Below, one piece after another: positions 3,998 through 6,900 of a stretch of DNA of 6,900 nt; the first letter of the stretch is position 1, and every line of letters begins with the position of its first letter. The translations under genes and the position numbers were made by a program. The notes under the pieces are model-generated. The model had not been told where the DNA came from and did not search any database. It saw nothing but the letters and a program-made list of their open reading frames with translations. The stretch lies in the NCBI GenBank assembly GCA_005809115.1, contig SYLK01000083.1, positions 1-6,900 of the forward strand, read 5' to 3'. Source of the DNA: Planctomyces sp. GTDB taxonomy: Bacteria; Planctomycetota; Planctomycetia; Planctomycetales; Planctomycetaceae.

Positions 3998-6900
3998 TCC
4001 TGTCTGCTGCTTCGCCAGACAGTCCAGAATGGCAGTGATGGTGTCCTCCGTAACGGGCTTGGAAAGCACTCCCGCGGCGCCATTGTCCCTGAGCTGCGTG
4101 ATCGTGGGCAGATCATCGCGGCTGGTGAAAACGATGACCGGAATTGCCTGCAACTGTCGCTGACGTCGGATTTCCTGCAGCAGTTCGAGTCCGTTCATCC
4201 GTGGCATGTCGATGTCGGTCACCACCGCGGCGATGCCTCCGCAGCGCAGCAGCTTCAGGGCGTCAACTCCGTTGGAAGCCTCTGACGTTACCACGCCAGC
4301 CGCTTTCAGTCGGCGCGAAAGGCTCCGCCGAATCGTCACGGAGTCGTCTGCAATCAGAACTCGCTTCTGTGCCTTCGGAGACTCTCCGGGCCGAAGAGGC
4401 AGACTGCGGCCCGGAGCTGGTCGTCCGGATTCGAACCGGAACAGGGTGCCCAGGTCAATGAGCCGCGGCACATCCAGCAGCAGCACCGTTTCGGCGCGAC
4501 CGGACAGCGTCACGCCGGCGAACAGTTCATGTGACTGCAGCAGCGGAGGCAGAGAACGCACCACGACTTCCTCCACACCCACCACGCCGTCCACAGCGAC
4601 AGTCATCGTGCGCACCTGCCGGCCGGCAGGTTGCGAGGCACTGACGCCGTCGCGCTCCGTCATATCCCGGAGCGACAGGTAGCAGGGACGCAATGACTGA
4701 GTATCACCCATTCCAAGCAGCTGCGCCAGATGGACCACCGCTCCGCCGCCCGCCTCCCGCTGTGCTCCCCCGTCCCTGTCTGTGGACACGGATTCCGGCT
4801 GCAGCTGTGGGTCCGACGTGCCGTTGACAGACTGCATCGGGAGCGCAAATAACTGCCCGCCGGTACGGACCACCATGGCATGTTCAATCGCGGAGCGAAC
4901 CGGGATCTGCAGCCGAAACGTCGTCCCCTGCCCGGGAATGGATTCCACATCGATCCGCCCGCGGAGTCGCCTGATCCAGCTGTCCACGACGTCCATGCCC
5001 ACCCCGCGACCGGAAATCTGACTCACGGTGGCACGGGTGGAAAAACCTGGGTGAAAAATCAGCTTCCACAGCCGTTCACGGCTGACACTCTGGCCGGCCG
5101 GAAGCAGCCCCAGTTCACGTCCCCGAGTCTCCAGAACTTCATCATTCAGACCCCGACCGTCATCTCTGACCTCGATGAACAGGCAGGCAGCGTCCGACCA
5201 GGTTTCCAGAGTGATCCGCCCTGTCGACGGCTTGCCTGCAGCCACCCGGTCCGCACTCAGTTCAATTCCATGGCTGACCCCGTTCCGCACCAGATGCATC
5301 AGAGGTTCGAACAGCCGTTCCTGCAGCGTCCGCTCTGCTCTCGCTCCCTGCCCCTGCACAATCAGCTGTACCTGCTTGCCCTCAGCGCGAGCTGCATCGC
5401 GAACGGTTCGCTGCAGACGCTGAAACAGGCCGGCCAGCGGCAGCCGACGAAGTTCCATCAGCTCCTGCCGGAACCGCCCGATCAGATGCGAAACAGCCGA
5501 ATTGTCCTCAGACAACGGTTCGCAGACGTCATGCAGCGAACGGCCCAGTTCCGTCACGTCGCTGGACAACTCAGCCAGTGAACGCGACAGCAGCCTTGCC
5601 GTCGACGTCAGAGAAGCACGCTGGGCCGACAGCTCACCAGCATTCTCGTCCCCCGGCCCGTCCGGCAGCCTCAGTCCCGTATCGTGACTGTCAATCGCAG
5701 CGTTCAGTGAACGGGTACGGGCAGAACAGTAATTCAGTTCGTCATGGACCGTTCGCAGCGAGCGGACATAGGTGTCCCGCCGATTTCGCAGCATCACCAG
5801 TTCTGCCAGCAGGTCCATCAGGCGGTCGAGGCGTGACGCTTCAATGCGAACAAACTGTTCTCCGTCACCCGCAGGTGAACCGGCCACGGACGTTCCTGAC
5901 TCGACTGGTACCGCGGGTTCTCCCCGACCACCCGCCGGATCGCGCTTCAGAGCCGCGGCAACGGTCCCGGCATCCGGCATCGGATGTGCGATTCCGGTGC
6001 CGCCGGAAGGCGACAGCAGCGCAATCTGATGACGCACAACGTCGACACCCTTCAGCAGCATTTCCACGTCAGGACCCCCGGGGGTGCTGACCATCGCCTC
6101 GACGTAGTTCTCCAGCTCATGCAGGTAACTCGCCAGCTGCGACAGCCCGACTGTCCCCGACGCGCCCTTCAGTGTATGCAGTTGTCGGCAGAAATGGCGC
6201 TGAGCATCACTGTTCGTATGTCCCGATTCCAGATTCAGCAGACAGGCCTCCATCTCGGCGAGGCACTGCTGGGCATCGTCGCAGTAGGCTGCGATCATTT
6301 CCGGATCGTCAATCTGCTCGGTCAACTGCGGCGGCAGCGGCATCTCAACGCGAGTGCTTTCGGAGAACGGACTGTCCGAGAGGTTCCTGCCACCGGACAT
6401 GTCTGGCGACGGCGAATTCTCCTGTGCCAGCGAAGCCGCGGCAGATGGCCGTTCCGCCGCTGACGGCGTCACGGGCAGCCGCGGAGCTATGACGCTGCCA
6501 CGCTGTCGCAATGACTCTGTGGCGGAATTACCGAGCGTGGTGTTTCGCGAGTCCTGCAGGGCTGCCCCGCCTGCCACAGGCCGGTCGGACCCCGCCGCGC
6601 GTCCCGTTGGACCAGCCGGAGTCGGGCGCAGGCCACGCGAAGTTGCGCCAGCCCCCGCCGTGGCCGGTGCGGGAGATACCCTTGCTGGCGCCGCAGCCGA
6701 CACCGGTGCGCGAGTTCCGGCCAGGGCAGGAGCGGGAGCTGCTGCCATGGCCGGTGAGGGGGACGCGGGCGCGGATTCTCCCAGCGACGCCAGGATGGCG
6801 CTGATATCCAGCTGTGCGTCCGATATGAACTCATGCTCCGTTTCACAATGGTCGGCGTCCGATGGCCTTGACAGCGTCTGCCAGAGATCCTGTCCATCCA
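3989..6900 (-). CDS. Hybrid CheA-type histidine kinase with C-terminal receiver (N-terminus beyond window)
   Basis: The frame is open to the right edge, giving 969 visible codons. The edge codon is NTG (bases 6900-6899 read TG), so it could be the start. Counting from ATG 6748: an Ala/Pro-rich linker covers about 1-135, after a 50-residue segment containing SDAQLDISAILASLGE. An Hpt (P1) domain at about 138-220 has phospho-His191 in HTLKG. The dimerisation (P3) domain starts near 297 (VRIEASRLDRLMDLLAELVM). The ATPase (about 440-615) keeps the N box (Asn489, His493 in LVRNGVSHGIE), G1 (DDGRG, 529-533), the F region FHPGFSTRATVSQISG and G2 GRGVGMD. A divergent CheW-like (P5) region spans about 616-770. 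The receiver at 795-915 has Asp801-Asp802, phosphoacceptor Asp845, Thr875 and Lys897. There is no membrane helix and no room for a P2 domain: only a 75-residue linker joins Hpt and P3. It should autophosphorylate and feed its own receiver and that of the next gene. Stop TGA is at 3991-3989. It resembles ChpA/PilL and PixL kinases; the pathway output is unknown. Confidence 0.92.
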   Translation of the reverse strand, partial: DGQDLWQTLSRPSDADHCETEHEFISDAQLDISAILASLGESAPASPSPAMAAAPAPALAGTRAPVSAAAPARVSPAPATAGAGATSRGLRPTPAGPTGRAAGSDRPVAGGAALQDSRNTTLGNSATESLRQRGSVIAPRLPVTPSAAERPSAAASLAQENSPSPDMSGGRNLSDSPFSESTRVEMPLPPQLTEQIDDPEMIAAYCDDAQQCLAEMEACLLNLESGHTNSDAQRHFCRQLHTLKGASGTVGLSQLASYLHELENYVEAMVSTPGGPDVEMLLKGVDVVRHQIALLSPSGGTGIAHPMPDAGTVAAALKRDPAGGRGEPAVPVESGTSVAGSPAGDGEQFVRIEASRLDRLMDLLAELVMLRNRRDTYVRSLRTVHDELNYCSARTRSLNAAIDSHDTGLRLPDGPGDENAGELSAQRASLTSTARLLSRSLAELSSDVTELGRSLHDVCEPLSEDNSAVSHLIGRFRQELMELRRLPLAGLFQRLQRTVRDAARAEGKQVQLIVQGQGARAERTLQERLFEPLMHLVRNGVSHGIELSADRVAAGKPSTGRITLETWSDAACLFIEVRDDGRGLNDEVLETRGRELGLLPAGQSVSRERLWKLIFHPGFSTRATVSQISGRGVGMDVVDSWIRRLRGRIDVESIPGQGTTFRLQIPVRSAIEHAMVVRTGGQLFALPMQSVNGTSDPQLQPESVSTDRDGGAQREAGGGAVVHLAQLLGMGDTQSLRPCYLSLRDMTERDGVSASQPAGRQVRTMTVAVDGVVGVEEVVVRSLPPLLQSHELFAGVTLSGRAETVLLLDVPRLIDLGTLFRFESGRPAPGRSLPLRPGESPKAQKRVLIADDSVTIRRSLSRRLKAAGVVTSEASNGVDALKLLRCGGIAAVVTDIDMPRMNGLELLQEIRRQRQLQAIPVIVFTSRDDLPTITQLRDNGAAGVLSKPVTEDTITAILDCLAKQQTGVS

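Noticed and set aside
3509..4285. 258-codon open frame on the plus strand
   Set aside because: It spans the antisense of two receiver domains that have intact motifs on the minus strand. The plus-strand product shows no family features.
4880..5581. 233-codon open frame on the plus strand
   Set aside because: It is antisense to the kinase ATPase region with clear N, G1 and G2 boxes; a G+C-rich codon shadow.
5578..6090. 170-codon open frame on the plus strand
   Set aside because: It is antisense to the kinase dimerisation region and linker, with low-complexity Arg/Pro/Ser translation typical of shadows.

Overview
The window is about 60% G+C and almost fully coding. All four genes lie on the minus strand and read from right to left as one apparent operon: a hybrid CheA-type histidine kinase (5' end beyond the window), a receiver-PATAN response regulator, an FHA/coiled-coil protein, and the first 147 codons of another coiled-coil protein that leaves at the left edge. 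The proteins are bacterial. The FHA/coiled-coil architecture, Ala/Pro/Thr-rich linkers and G+C-rich codon use suggest Planctomycetota. That is an impression from protein style; there is no rRNA or marker gene to prove it.

Layout. 3989-6900: kinase with a short N-terminal segment, an Ala/Pro-rich linker, Hpt, dimerisation, ATPase, CheW-like and C-terminal receiver domains. 3920-3988: gap of 69 bp. 2315-3919: response regulator with an intact receiver, a PATAN (DUF4388) region, a winged-helix-like segment and a C-terminal receiver-like domain that has lost its key residues. One base later, at 2313, the FHA/coiled-coil gene starts and runs to 556. After a 112-bp gap, a partial coiled-coil gene occupies 443-1. 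No tRNA, rRNA, transposon, CRISPR array, convincing sigma-70 promoter or rho-independent terminator was seen.

Probable working. The kinase should autophosphorylate its Hpt histidine and pass phosphate to its own receiver and to the receiver of the PATAN protein. The PATAN module and the receiver-like tail would then act through protein contacts. In cyanobacteria, hybrid CheA kinases and PATAN-receiver proteins (Pix and Hmp type systems) control type IV pili and phototaxis, and a coiled-coil protein (HmpF) belongs to that machinery. Here the expected coiled-coil partner carries an FHA-like head that has lost residues normally used to bind phosphothreonine. The window holds no MCP, CheW, CheR, CheB or pilus gene, so the output (pili, surface behaviour, polarity or cell organisation) is open. 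The most unusual part is the trio kinase, PATAN regulator and FHA-like coiled-coil scaffold, the last two almost certainly co-translated.
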